Assembly (NCBI RefSeq): GCF_024609785.1
Contig: NZ_JANHJQ010000024.1
Coordinates: 2,844 to 66,843 of the forward strand
Origin: Pseudalkalibacillus decolorationis
Lineage (GTDB): Bacteria > Bacillota > Bacilli > Bacillales > Fictibacillaceae
Reading direction: 5' to 3'
Length of the DNA stretch: 64,000 nt
The position numbers were made by a program, and so were the translations under genes. Positions 33,995 to 43,118 of the stretch are shown one piece after another; position 1 is the stretch's first letter, and every line of letters starts with the position of its first letter. The notes under the pieces were generated by a model. It was not told the DNA's origin. It worked only from the letters and a program-made list of their open reading frames with translations, and did no database searches.

Positions 33995-34948
33995 TTGAAG
34001 ATTATAACTTGGACAGAAGATAAATTACAAGATGTACTCTGTCTTTGGAATAAGGAAATCGGAGACCAGTTTCCTATGAGGGAAGAGCTTTTGAAACTAA
34101 ATTGTTTTGAGGATGAAAATGTGCTTTTACAAGGTTCATTCTTAGCGGTCGACTCTGATGATAAACTGATCGGATTTGTCGTCTCAAAGCGTTGGCAAGA
34201 GAACTTGAACCTTCATATGGGGAAATCTATTGGATGGATCCAGGTTCTACTTGTAGATTCTGATTATCGTAATCTAGGGCTTGGCTCGCGGTTACTTGAA
34301 AAAGCAGAAACAGCTTTGATAGAGAGCGGCGCTACGAAGGTCTCTCTCGGAAGAGATCCTTGGTATTACTTCCCTGGAGTCCCAGGTGACTTTCACGAAA
34401 CACGTAAGTGGTTTGAAAACAGAGGATATACATCATCCGGTCAGGATTTTGACCTCATATGTCATTACGATAAGGCAATAATATCGCCACCTCCTTCGTT
34501 TGATGAAGTTGAGTTTGCGATTTTGGAAAAGGGAGATCAAGAAGAATTTATTACGTTTTTACATCGTTGCTTTCCCGGAAGATGGGAATATGAAGCGATT
34601 CACTATTTTAAAAGAGGTGGCACTGGGAGGGAGTTCGTCGTTCTTAAAAAAGGACGAAAGATAATCGGCTTTTGCCGGATCAACGACCATCAATCCCCAT
34701 TCATTGTACAAAATGTGTACTGGTCCCCATTGTTTTCAGAACCGCTTGGTGGGATAGGTCCCTTAGGAATCGACCCCAATGAGCGAAAAAAAGGGTACGG
34801 GATGGCTATTGTGGAAGCGGGGATCGCTATTTTACGAGAACGAGAGATTAATCGGATTGTCATTGATTGGACGGGACTTGTTGAGTTCTATGGAAAGCTA
34901 GGATACGACGTTTGGAAAGCCTATCATAAGTACGAAAAGCTAGTGTGA
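33995..34948 (+). CDS. tandem GNAT-domain acetyltransferase
   Basis: A 317-residue protein with two acetyltransferase-like halves. The first (about 1-155) has VDSDYRNLGLGSRLLEKAE as its acetyl-CoA loop; the second (about 165-317) has IGPLGIDPNERKKGYGMAI. This double arrangement resembles mycothiol-synthase-like and YkkB/YtmI-type proteins, but the substrate cannot be named. TTG at 33995 is preceded by GAGGAG. It stands alone between terminators. Confidence 0.82.
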   Translation: MKIITWTEDKLQDVLCLWNKEIGDQFPMREELLKLNCFEDENVLLQGSFLAVDSDDKLIGFVVSKRWQENLNLHMGKSIGWIQVLLVDSDYRNLGLGSRLLEKAETALIESGATKVSLGRDPWYYFPGVPGDFHETRKWFENRGYTSSGQDFDLICHYDKAIISPPPSFDEVEFAILEKGDQEEFITFLHRCFPGRWEYEAIHYFKRGGTGREFVVLKKGRKIIGFCRINDHQSPFIVQNVYWSPLFSEPLGGIGPLGIDPNERKKGYGMAIVEAGIAILREREINRIVIDWTGLVEFYGKLGYDVWKAYHKYEKLV

Positions 34949-35262
34949 ATAATACGTAGACAAATTAAGGACCACCCTTTCATCTCAGCTAAATGGTCAT
35001 TTTTTTGTCCTTTTACATCATTCTGTTTACATCAACCCCATAACTTATATCCTTTACCGAAAAATACCGATATTGAAATTACCTATAATTTGTCCTGAAG
35101 TGTTTGCCCCATAACTGAAAAAAAGATTGTATCTTATCATCATTAATGGTAATATACTATTTAATTTAATAGTATAACATATTTATAGAAATTAAGGTTT
35201 TTAGAATAACATAATCACTTAATTAAACAACATCAAAAGGTGAACGAATAGGGGGATCGGTA
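34949..35262. other. intergenic region with terminator and palindrome
   Basis: A short GACCA/TGGTC hairpin with seven T (34969-35006) can terminate the upstream gene. A palindrome at 35153-35176 lies in the promoter zone of the PPDK operon. No gene is seen. Confidence 0.55.
35153..35176. promoter_or_regulatory. operator-like palindrome before PPDK operon
   Basis: TATACTATT and AATAGTATA (35153-35161 and 35168-35176) are perfect inverted repeats separated by six bases, about 87 bases before the first gene. The symmetry suggests a repressor site; the protein is not known. Confidence 0.45.
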
Positions 35263-36087
35263 TTGAATAGTAAGGAAATTGTTTATGTTGTTTCTGATTC
35301 GGTTGGTGAAACAGCTGAGTTGATGGTAAAAGCAGTTGCAGCACAATTTAATGGGGGAGATGTTGAAATCAAACATATCTCTTATGTAGAGGATATTAAA
35401 GATCTTAATAATGTCTTTACTGCTGCGAAGTATAGTAATTCCATCATTGCCTATACCATCGTTATACCACCTTTAAAGAAATATCTTGACCAGCGGGCCC
35501 AAGAGGAAGGGATTATTGCAATTGATTTAATGAATCCGCTTATGGAAGCATTTAGTCAAAAATTTAATAAAGACCCCAAACGGCAACCACGGCTTATGAG
35601 GAAATTGGATGATAACTATTTCCGTAGGGTTGAAGCAATTGAGTTCGCAGTAAAATATGACGATGGACAAGATCTAAGAGGGGTTAATCGTGCAGATATT
35701 GTACTAATCGGAGTTTCTAGGACATCAAAGACACCGCTTTCTATGTATTTAGCCCATAAAAGATTTAAGGTGGCAAATGTACCTTTAGTACCTGAAATAA
35801 CACCCCCTGAGGAACTTTTTGATATTCCAAAAAATAAATGTGTTGGTTTAGTAATATCACCAGATAAACTGAATGTAATTCGCAGGGAGCGATTGAAGAA
35901 TTTAGGGTTAACAACCCAAGCGAATTATTCGAATTTGGATCGGATCCTTGAAGAATTAGATTATGCTGAAAAAATTATGAAACGAATCGGTTGTCCAGTC
36001 ATTAATGTCTCAAATAAAGCAGTAGAAGAGACGGCGGATTTAATATTAGCAATGTTAAAAAAGAGAGGAATAGACTACCATGAATAA
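35263..36087 (+). CDS. pyruvate phosphate dikinase regulatory protein (DUF299)
   Basis: Predicted bifunctional ADP-dependent kinase / phosphate-dependent phosphorylase that switches pyruvate phosphate dikinase off and on, 274 residues. The family markers are VSDSVGETAELMVKA near residues 9-23, the P-loop-like GVSRTSKTPLSMYLA near 152-166, and a C-terminal CPVINVSNKAVEETA. TTG at 35263 follows GGGGGAT. It overlaps the dikinase gene by eight bases, which makes the regulatory pairing very likely. Confidence 0.93.
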   Translation: MNSKEIVYVVSDSVGETAELMVKAVAAQFNGGDVEIKHISYVEDIKDLNNVFTAAKYSNSIIAYTIVIPPLKKYLDQRAQEEGIIAIDLMNPLMEAFSQKFNKDPKRQPRLMRKLDDNYFRRVEAIEFAVKYDDGQDLRGVNRADIVLIGVSRTSKTPLSMYLAHKRFKVANVPLVPEITPPEELFDIPKNKCVGLVISPDKLNVIRRERLKNLGLTTQANYSNLDRILEELDYAEKIMKRIGCPVINVSNKAVEETADLILAMLKKRGIDYHE

Positions 36088-38749
36088 ATTTGTCTATATG
36101 TTTGATGAGGGGAACAGTGAAAAAAAGGAACTTTTAGGAGGTAAGGGAGCTAATCTAGCAGAAATGACCCGAATTGGTTTGCCCGTTCCTTATGGGTTTA
36201 CGATAACAACAGAGGCCTGTAATTCATATTATGATGAAGGAAAATCCATTTCAACAGAGATTGAATTTCAGGTTTTAGAAGTTCTTAAAAAACTTGAAGA
36301 AAAAACAGGTAAAAGACTTGGAGACCCATCAAATCCACTGCTTGTTTCCGTCCGTTCCGGTGCGGTGCATTCAATGCCAGGAATGATGGATACAGTATTA
36401 AACCTTGGAATGAATGATGAAACGGTGGAGGGGATGGCAAAGCTAACAAAAAATTCACGTTTCGCATATGACTCTTACCGTAGGTTCATTCAAATGTTTA
36501 GTGATGTTGTCCTTAAGGTAGATGGTTTTTATTTTGAACAATTTTTAGAAGAAGTCAGGGAAGAAAAGGGATATGATTCAGATCCTGAAATGTCTGCGGA
36601 AGATTGGAAAGAAGCTATTAAAGGATACAAAGATATTGTTAAGAGACATGCTAAAAGGGCTTTTCCTGAGAATCCAAAGGAGCAATTATTCCTTTCCATC
36701 AGTGCTGTTTTTGGATCGTGGAACAACCAACGTGCTATTGTATACCGCCGTCTGCAGAAAATTCCTGGTCATCTTGGAACTGCAGTGAACATTCAAAGCA
36801 TGGTCTTTGGAAATATGGGTAACGATTCTGGTACTGGAGTGGCTTTTACAAGGAACCCATCTACAGGAGAAGCTAAGCTTTATGGTGAATATTTGATAAA
36901 TGCTCAGGGAGAGGATGTTGTAGCTGGAATTCGTACCCCTCAACCTATTGTTACCCTCCAAGATGAAATGCCAGAAGTATATCAACAGTTTGTTGAGACG
37001 TGTCATCTTCTCGAAAAGCACTATCAAGACATGCAGGACATTGAGTTCACGGTAGAGTGTGGTGAACTATTTATTCTTCAAACAAGGACGGGGAAAAGAA
37101 CAGCTCAAGCAGCAATTAGAATAGCGGTTGAATTAGTAAAGGAACAACTTATTAGTAAGAAAGAAGCGATTCTGCGTGTCGATCCTGATCAGCTAAATCA
37201 GCTGCTTCATCGTCGAATCGATGATTCATATGACCGGAAACCGTTAGCGAAAGGTTTACCAGCTTCGCCTGGGGCAGCAACAGGGCAAGTCATATTTGAT
37301 GCAGATGAAGCCGAAAGAATAGCGAAAGATGGTAAAAAGGTTATTCTCGTTCGCCCAGAAACGACACCTGATGATATTCATGGAATTGTAGCTGCTCAAG
37401 CAACGATCACTAGCCGTGGAGGAATGACTAGTCATGCAGCAGTTGTTGCAAGAGGTATGGGGAAAGCTTGTATATGTGGCTGTGAATCACTAAATATTGA
37501 TCTGAAATTAAAGCAGTTTAAGGTAGGAAATACGACCGTGACCCAAGGTGATCTTATTACTGTAGATGGTTCAACTGGTGAAATCATCTTAGGTGAAATT
37601 CCAATGATTGAGCCTCAACTTTCTGACCAGTTTCAAATGTTGCTTACTTGGGCAGATGAGGAAAGGAAACTTGGCGTAAGAGCAAATGCTGACAATCCAG
37701 AGGATGCTAAAAAAGCTTTTAAATTTGGAGCAGGTGGAATCGGCTTGTGCCGTACAGAACATATGTTTATGGATACCCATCGAATCCCAATTGTTCAGGA
37801 TATGATACTTGCTGAAACATATGAGGAGCGTGAAATTGCTCTTACTAAGCTTTTACCTATGCAACAAGAGGATTTTGAGGGAATCTTTAAGGCGATGCAA
37901 GGGTCACCTGTAACGATTCGTTTATTAGATCCTCCTCTTCACGAATTCTTGCCGGATAAGGAAGAACTGCTGGTTGAAGTTACAAAGCTTCAGATGACAG
38001 ATTCAAATTCCAAGGAATTAAAGGATAAAGAGCATCTTTTAAGAAAAGTACGTCAATTAGATGAATCAAACCCAATGTTAGGGCACCGTGGCTGCCGATT
38101 GGGAATGATTTTTCCAGAAATTTACCTCATGCAAGCAAAAGCAATCTTCTATGCAATTGCGAAGGTAATGGAAAAAGGAATAGACGTAAAACCAGAAATT
38201 ATGATTCCTTTAGTTGGCCACGTAAATGAGTTGAAAGAAATGCGTCAATTAGTGATCGATGCTGGCTTGCAGGTTGAGAAAGAAACGGGACTGGGATTTG
38301 ATTATCTTATTGGTACGATGGTTGAAGTTCCACGAGCAGCTTTAACTGCTGACCAAATTGCCGAAGAGGCGGACTTTTTCTCGTTTGGAACAAATGACCT
38401 GACTCAAACGACCTTTGGATATAGTCGTGATGATGCAGAGGGTAAATTCCTTCAAGCCTATATTGAAAACAAAGTTCTTCCAGAAAATCCATTCGTTTCT
38501 CTTGATCAAGAAGGTGTAGGAAAACTTGTTGAAACTGGAGTAAGGCTTGGTAGGGAAAAAAAGCCAGGGCTAAAAACAGGTATTTGCGGAGAACATGGAG
38601 GAGAAAAAAATTCAATACAATTCTGTCATGATATAGGACTGGATTACGTAAGCTGTTCACCATACCGTGTACCTCTTGCACGGCTTGCAGCGGCTCAAGC
38701 TACTATTAAACATGAACAAAAACAGTACGAACTTCAAGCTAAAATATAA
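36080..38749 (+). CDS. ppdK: pyruvate, phosphate dikinase
   Basis: Predicted cytoplasmic enzyme interconverting pyruvate, ATP and phosphate with phosphoenolpyruvate, AMP and pyrophosphate. The 889-residue length is full. Domains in order: ATP-grasp N-terminal part (LLGGKGANLAEM near 18-29, SVRSGAVHSMPGMMDTVLN near 90-108), the phosphohistidine swivel domain (TSRGGMTSHAAVVARGMGKA near 446-465, with the phosphoacceptor His and the regulatory Thr two residues before it), and the C-terminal PEP/pyruvate barrel with TNDLTQTTFGYSRDD and the catalytic Cys in GICGEHGG near 828. It is translationally coupled to its regulator. Confidence 0.97.
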   Translation: MNKFVYMFDEGNSEKKELLGGKGANLAEMTRIGLPVPYGFTITTEACNSYYDEGKSISTEIEFQVLEVLKKLEEKTGKRLGDPSNPLLVSVRSGAVHSMPGMMDTVLNLGMNDETVEGMAKLTKNSRFAYDSYRRFIQMFSDVVLKVDGFYFEQFLEEVREEKGYDSDPEMSAEDWKEAIKGYKDIVKRHAKRAFPENPKEQLFLSISAVFGSWNNQRAIVYRRLQKIPGHLGTAVNIQSMVFGNMGNDSGTGVAFTRNPSTGEAKLYGEYLINAQGEDVVAGIRTPQPIVTLQDEMPEVYQQFVETCHLLEKHYQDMQDIEFTVECGELFILQTRTGKRTAQAAIRIAVELVKEQLISKKEAILRVDPDQLNQLLHRRIDDSYDRKPLAKGLPASPGAATGQVIFDADEAERIAKDGKKVILVRPETTPDDIHGIVAAQATITSRGGMTSHAAVVARGMGKACICGCESLNIDLKLKQFKVGNTTVTQGDLITVDGSTGEIILGEIPMIEPQLSDQFQMLLTWADEERKLGVRANADNPEDAKKAFKFGAGGIGLCRTEHMFMDTHRIPIVQDMILAETYEEREIALTKLLPMQQEDFEGIFKAMQGSPVTIRLLDPPLHEFLPDKEELLVEVTKLQMTDSNSKELKDKEHLLRKVRQLDESNPMLGHRGCRLGMIFPEIYLMQAKAIFYAIAKVMEKGIDVKPEIMIPLVGHVNELKEMRQLVIDAGLQVEKETGLGFDYLIGTMVEVPRAALTADQIAEEADFFSFGTNDLTQTTFGYSRDDAEGKFLQAYIENKVLPENPFVSLDQEGVGKLVETGVRLGREKKPGLKTGICGEHGGEKNSIQFCHDIGLDYVSCSPYRVPLARLAAAQATIKHEQKQYELQAKI

Positions 38750-38767
38750 AAATGAAAAGCTGCCTCT

Positions 38768-39160
38768 TTAGGCAGTTTCTTCATTTTTTGCGTACAGGTT
38801 TATAAATGTATCCTTCCAATTTGAAATGTCGAAAATGTCGAGACCAACATCAAATGAATACGGTTTGAATGCGAGAGCTCCTAGAACTAGATACCCACCA
38901 TAGTTGCCAAATATGATTCCAATCTTCTTTTCATCGATATACCCGTTAGAAGCTTGGGAATTCTTTTCTTCAATGCAATCTGCGAGATCAACCACACCAT
39001 GTTTTCGATCCGCCACTTTAAAAAATGATTTACCATATCGAGAGTTGCCTCGATTATTAACGGCAATTATCGCATAACCATTGTTGGAAAGATATTGAAA
39101 CAGCGGATTATAGCTTATCCTCTTTTGACCTCCAGGACCTCCATGTACTTCTACTTATGC
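38768..39160 (-). pseudogene. S9 prolyl-oligopeptidase-family C-terminal remnant
   Basis: Read on the minus strand, the region encodes VEVHGGPGGQKRISYNPLF, then YAIIAVNNRGNSRYGKSFF and GIIFGNYGGYLVLGALAFKP. These are the strand, oxyanion and nucleophile-elbow parts of S9 peptidases, but the active Ser (normally in GxSYGG) is replaced by Asn. A stop interrupts the frame upstream of VEVHGG, and everything N-terminal is gone. It is a decayed gene fragment. Confidence 0.75.
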
Positions 39161-39722
39161 TGGCATTTCCCCCTTTCTAATATAAGGTAATAGTATCATA
39201 ATTGTTAGGAAGGTTCCGAAATATCAAAAAAGTCCAGATTAAACTAAGAATATAATATACATGATTTACAATCGTACTAAGAAATAGTTACGGGTTTATT
39301 CATAGAGAATTAGGACTCGATCATGTAAATAAAGACTTGGAACCATATTTAATCGATATCGAACGGGCTCTGTTTTTTGATATTGAACATGACCCTAGTT
39401 TTCTACAGAATCGATTTGGAGAATACGATCGATATCTAAAGTGTAATACCTTTGATCCTATCAGAATGTTATTCTATAAATTACGCCACCATATTTCTTG
39501 CACCTAGGAGGATTGACATTACTTCATAGGGGTTTTCCAATCAAAAACTTGCTCACGATATTGTAATTCATAATTCTGAATGTGTATTTAGGTTGTGAAC
39601 TTGCGAAACTTGCTCTTGGCAGACAAACAAAGGCTAATCCAGATAGTAGGAGCACCCGAGAAAATGGATGAAGTTTAAAAGAATCTAAAGAGTGTCTTGC
39701 TAGATTAAGGAGGAAATCGGTA
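39161..39722. other. degenerate region upstream of YesM-like kinase
   Basis: A stop-free stretch of about 72 codons (39294-39509) reads HRELGLDHVNKDLEPYLIDI and later FDPIRMLFYKLRHH; it has no start codon and is not recognised, but could be a transposase N-terminal scrap. The remainder shows no gene. The kinase ribosome site GGAGGAAA lies at 39708-39715. Confidence 0.45.
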
Positions 39723-41459
39723 ATGAAACAGTGGTTTCGTCGGTCGTTGCAAAATCAGTTAACGGTATTTATACTGCTTGCTGTGCTGCTTCCGATTTGT
39801 TTACTTGGTGTGTTTTCCTATTTGACCGCTGTTCATCTATCAAAAGAGCGTGCTACGATTTCCGGTAAAAGCGCGTTGCAGCAATTGGAAACACAATTGG
39901 AAATTATTGTAAATGATGTGGAAAATATGTCGGTCTTCTTGATTGGTAATGAAGATGTGCAGCAATATTTGCAGATGGATCAAGATCCGTATCAACAACG
40001 CCGGGCTATTTATGGCTTTCTATCAAACTTGGCACTATCAAAACCGTATATTTCCAATGTTGTAATAGAGCCGATCAATGGCAATCCGGATATTTCGATC
40101 GTTCCGACTCTTACCTCTAATAGAGAGTCTAGCGACTTTCATAAAGCGGGTAAATGGTGGTCGTCACATCATGAAGACAAGACGACGCTAGGAACGCAAG
40201 AGATGATTACATTGTCGCGGCCGATTCGTAGTACAGACGGCTATGATTTAATTGGATACTTGTCTATTAGCTTGGATCAGCAGGTCATTGAGGAACATTT
40301 GGAGTCGATTAATTTTGAGTGGAATGGGTTTGTACTGCTTATGTATGAAGGGGATGTGTTGGCAGGACAATCCGAGAAGTTTGGCGGTGCTCACGAGCTA
40401 GCGAGCATTTATTCAATAGTGGATAGAGGCACTAGTAAACACGCGTTTACGTATCAAATGGATGGAGAAAAAAGTACGGTATTATCTACGACGCTATCGG
40501 ATGTTGGTTGGAAGCTAGTCGGCATTATTCCATTTCAAGAGTATAGTGCACAAAACCGCTACTTCTTGTGGCTGACGGTTATTGCGGTAGCTATTGCAGG
40601 CCTTCTTGTTTCTGGACTTGTATTATTTTTTGTTCGTAAAGTGATTGGCCCGCTTTCATCGTTAACGACAGCGATTCGAACGTCGCATCCCGGTGACGGC
40701 ATTGAACAGGTGGTCTTACATTCACAAGATGAGGTCGGTCAGTTGATTGTTAGCTACAATAATTTGAATGATCGTATTCGGTTGTTAATGGAGCGAGTGA
40801 AGAAAAATGAAGCCATTAAGCGAAAGGTTGATTTGCAGGCATTGCAAGCGCAAATCAATCCACACTTCTTATATAATACACTCGCTTCGGTACACTGGAT
40901 GGCGCTTTCGGCACGAGAAACGAATATTTCGGAAATGGTCTCATCCCTTAGCGGCTTTTTGAGATTTAGTTTAAATAAGGGTAACGAGTACTGTACGGTG
41001 GAACAGGAGCTTGCGCATCTATCCCATTATGTGAGCATTCAGGAAATCCGTTATCCTGGTGCATTTCATCTAAAGGTTCATATTCCCGGTGATGTGAAGC
41101 AGATGTATATGCTGAAGCTTGTGCTGCAGCCACTTATTGAAAACAGTATTGTACACGGATTATTTCCAAAAAGTGTGAAAAACGGTGTCATCAAAGTCAA
41201 TGGTGAATGGGATCAAACCTATTTACATATGACGGTTACGGATAACGGTGTCGGTATGACAGAGGAGATGGTACAACAGCTGCATCATCAATTTGCGCAT
41301 GATGCGAGTGACGAAATTGTTGTTGGTAAAAGTTACGGGCTTCGGAATGTGAATCTTCGTCTCCTATTACATTATGGTCCGTCTGCAAGGCTCAGCATTA
41401 CAAGTCATTTAGACCATGGTACGTCGGTGCAGTTTTCCATTCCATTAGAGAGAAGGTAA
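39723..41459 (+). CDS. YesM-like membrane sensor histidine kinase
   Basis: Predicted sensor kinase of the LytS/YesM type, 578 residues. It has a transmembrane helix near 15-35, an extracellular dCache-like sensor (about 36-280), a second helix (about 283-305), a HAMP region, and the His_kinase domain with the phosphoacceptor in QINPHFLYNTLASVHWMA near 380, then HATPase with PLIENSIVHG and DNGVGM. It is followed after five bases by its response regulator. Such pairs sense extracellular carbohydrate and turn on adjacent ABC importers. Confidence 0.93.
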   Translation: MKQWFRRSLQNQLTVFILLAVLLPICLLGVFSYLTAVHLSKERATISGKSALQQLETQLEIIVNDVENMSVFLIGNEDVQQYLQMDQDPYQQRRAIYGFLSNLALSKPYISNVVIEPINGNPDISIVPTLTSNRESSDFHKAGKWWSSHHEDKTTLGTQEMITLSRPIRSTDGYDLIGYLSISLDQQVIEEHLESINFEWNGFVLLMYEGDVLAGQSEKFGGAHELASIYSIVDRGTSKHAFTYQMDGEKSTVLSTTLSDVGWKLVGIIPFQEYSAQNRYFLWLTVIAVAIAGLLVSGLVLFFVRKVIGPLSSLTTAIRTSHPGDGIEQVVLHSQDEVGQLIVSYNNLNDRIRLLMERVKKNEAIKRKVDLQALQAQINPHFLYNTLASVHWMALSARETNISEMVSSLSGFLRFSLNKGNEYCTVEQELAHLSHYVSIQEIRYPGAFHLKVHIPGDVKQMYMLKLVLQPLIENSIVHGLFPKSVKNGVIKVNGEWDQTYLHMTVTDNGVGMTEEMVQQLHHQFAHDASDEIVVGKSYGLRNVNLRLLLHYGPSARLSITSHLDHGTSVQFSIPLERR

Positions 41460-41464
41460 GTGTT

Positions 41465-42970
41465 ATGAAAGTGTTGATTGTAGATGATGAGGTTATCATT
41501 CGAGAGGGCATGCGAAAGGTAGTTGCTTGGAGTGAGCACGGGTTTCAGCTTCTTGAGACGGCATCTTCAGCAGAAGAGGCGATGGAGCGCATTAATAAGG
41601 AAAGGCCGGATATTATACTAACGGATATACGAATGAAAGGGAAAAGCGGCCTTGACTTAGCGGAATACGTATACGATCTTGACCTAGCGATCGAAGTGAT
41701 CGTATTAACTGGATATGATGAGTTTGCCTATGCTCAGGAGGCACTACGTCAAGGCGTTTGTGATTACTTGTTAAAAACGAGTGCTCCAGATGATATTTTG
41801 CGAGCGGTTCAGAAAGCGAAAGGCAGGCTTGAGCATACGAAGGAGCATGTTCAGTGGAAGCAGGGAGAACGTGAACGCATGATTTCATCGTTCGTGAAGC
41901 GGTTGCTCCACAAAAACGCTGGTCCCGCTGATGTCGATCGACTATACGAACTCGTGCCGGAGCTTGAGGAGGCGCCGTTTCAGATACTACTTATCGATGA
42001 GCCGTTGCAGCCAAGTCAGCTGGCAGAGAATGAGATGCTTTGGAATACGTATGTCTTTGGCAAATGGGTCCCATGCAACGAGAAAACCGTCATTATAGTT
42101 CAACGGGATCCCCGTTTAGAGGATGATTACCTATTACGCATGGCTGCCAAGAAAATCACTCAACAGTTACACCAACCTGTTTTTGCCGGATCGGTGGTGT
42201 CATCATTAACGGAACTTTCCTCATCTTATGAGCAAGCAACATCACTTATTTTATACAAATGGCTATTGCCAGATCATACGTTGATCGGCACCGAAGATAT
42301 CAAGTCACGCATAGGCATTCCACATACAGAACGTTTGCCTGATCATGAGGCAGAGCTGCTTCATTATATGAAGATAGGTAACCACGATGATTTGAAGCGT
42401 TGGATGATGGAGCTTATTGGATGGCTGTTTGCGCACCCACAGGCGACACCAGGATCTGTCCATCTATATGTACAAACCTTATTTATTGCAACGATTCGCT
42501 TCGTCAACCGGGTAGCACTTTCGGCTGGACAAGAGGTGCGTAACTACAGATCACTACCCTCAGCTGCTGAGTGGTTTCCGTTACCGGAAGAAACACTGTC
42601 CCCTTTATTTTTACAGGTGTTGGACGATTTTCAGAAGCAGGCCAATCGGCAAAATAGGTACGTGCAAACTGCCATTTATTATATCGAACAGCAGATTGGT
42701 GAATCACTGACCTTGCATAAAGTCGCTGATCACGTACACATACACCCCAATTATTTAAGCGATATGATCCGTAAAGAAACTGGAAAATCATATATTGAAC
42801 TCCTCACCGGTCTTCGGATGAAAAAAGCAGAAGAACTACTCCTCCACTCCGATGCTAAAGTAAAGGACATATCGAAATTAGTTGGATATGCGGACTGGAA
42901 ATATTTCACCAACCAGTTTAAAAAGTATACGGGTATGACGCCATCTCAATACCGTCATCAGTATGAATAG
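41465..42970 (+). CDS. YesN-like response regulator with AraC DNA-binding domain
   Basis: Predicted activator, 501 residues. The receiver domain (about 1-120) has VDDEVIIREGM and the phosphoacceptor Asp in DIILTDIRMKG. A long middle region of unknown fold follows. The C-terminal AraC domain (about 400-500) has LHKVADHVHIHPNYLSDMIR and DISKLVGYADWKYFTNQFKK. It should respond to the kinase encoded just upstream and activate the importer promoter near 43067-43087. Confidence 0.93.
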   Translation: MKVLIVDDEVIIREGMRKVVAWSEHGFQLLETASSAEEAMERINKERPDIILTDIRMKGKSGLDLAEYVYDLDLAIEVIVLTGYDEFAYAQEALRQGVCDYLLKTSAPDDILRAVQKAKGRLEHTKEHVQWKQGERERMISSFVKRLLHKNAGPADVDRLYELVPELEEAPFQILLIDEPLQPSQLAENEMLWNTYVFGKWVPCNEKTVIIVQRDPRLEDDYLLRMAAKKITQQLHQPVFAGSVVSSLTELSSSYEQATSLILYKWLLPDHTLIGTEDIKSRIGIPHTERLPDHEAELLHYMKIGNHDDLKRWMMELIGWLFAHPQATPGSVHLYVQTLFIATIRFVNRVALSAGQEVRNYRSLPSAAEWFPLPEETLSPLFLQVLDDFQKQANRQNRYVQTAIYYIEQQIGESLTLHKVADHVHIHPNYLSDMIRKETGKSYIELLTGLRMKKAEELLLHSDAKVKDISKLVGYADWKYFTNQFKKYTGMTPSQYRHQYE

Positions 42971-43066
42971 GATGCTCGAGAAGTAGAGCTTCCTATTTTT
43001 ATTACTAAAAAGTCGTAATATTCTATTTTTTTCTACCCTATGTCTGTGATTTGACCCCTTTAGTGA

Positions 43067-43087
43067 ATGAAAACGCTACCATATAAT
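43067..43087 (+). promoter_or_regulatory. cre site overlapping the importer promoter
   Basis: ATGAAAACGCTACCA (43067-43081) fits the catabolite-responsive element consensus WTGNAANCGNWNNCW in full, and a TATAAT -10 hexamer follows directly (43082-43087). CcpA bound here would block transcription of the carbohydrate importer when preferred sugars are present. No good -35 is seen at normal spacing, which fits dependence on an activator. Confidence 0.72.
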
Positions 43088-43118
43088 GAGTCTATATTAA
43101 AAAAGGGGGGCTTCTTCA

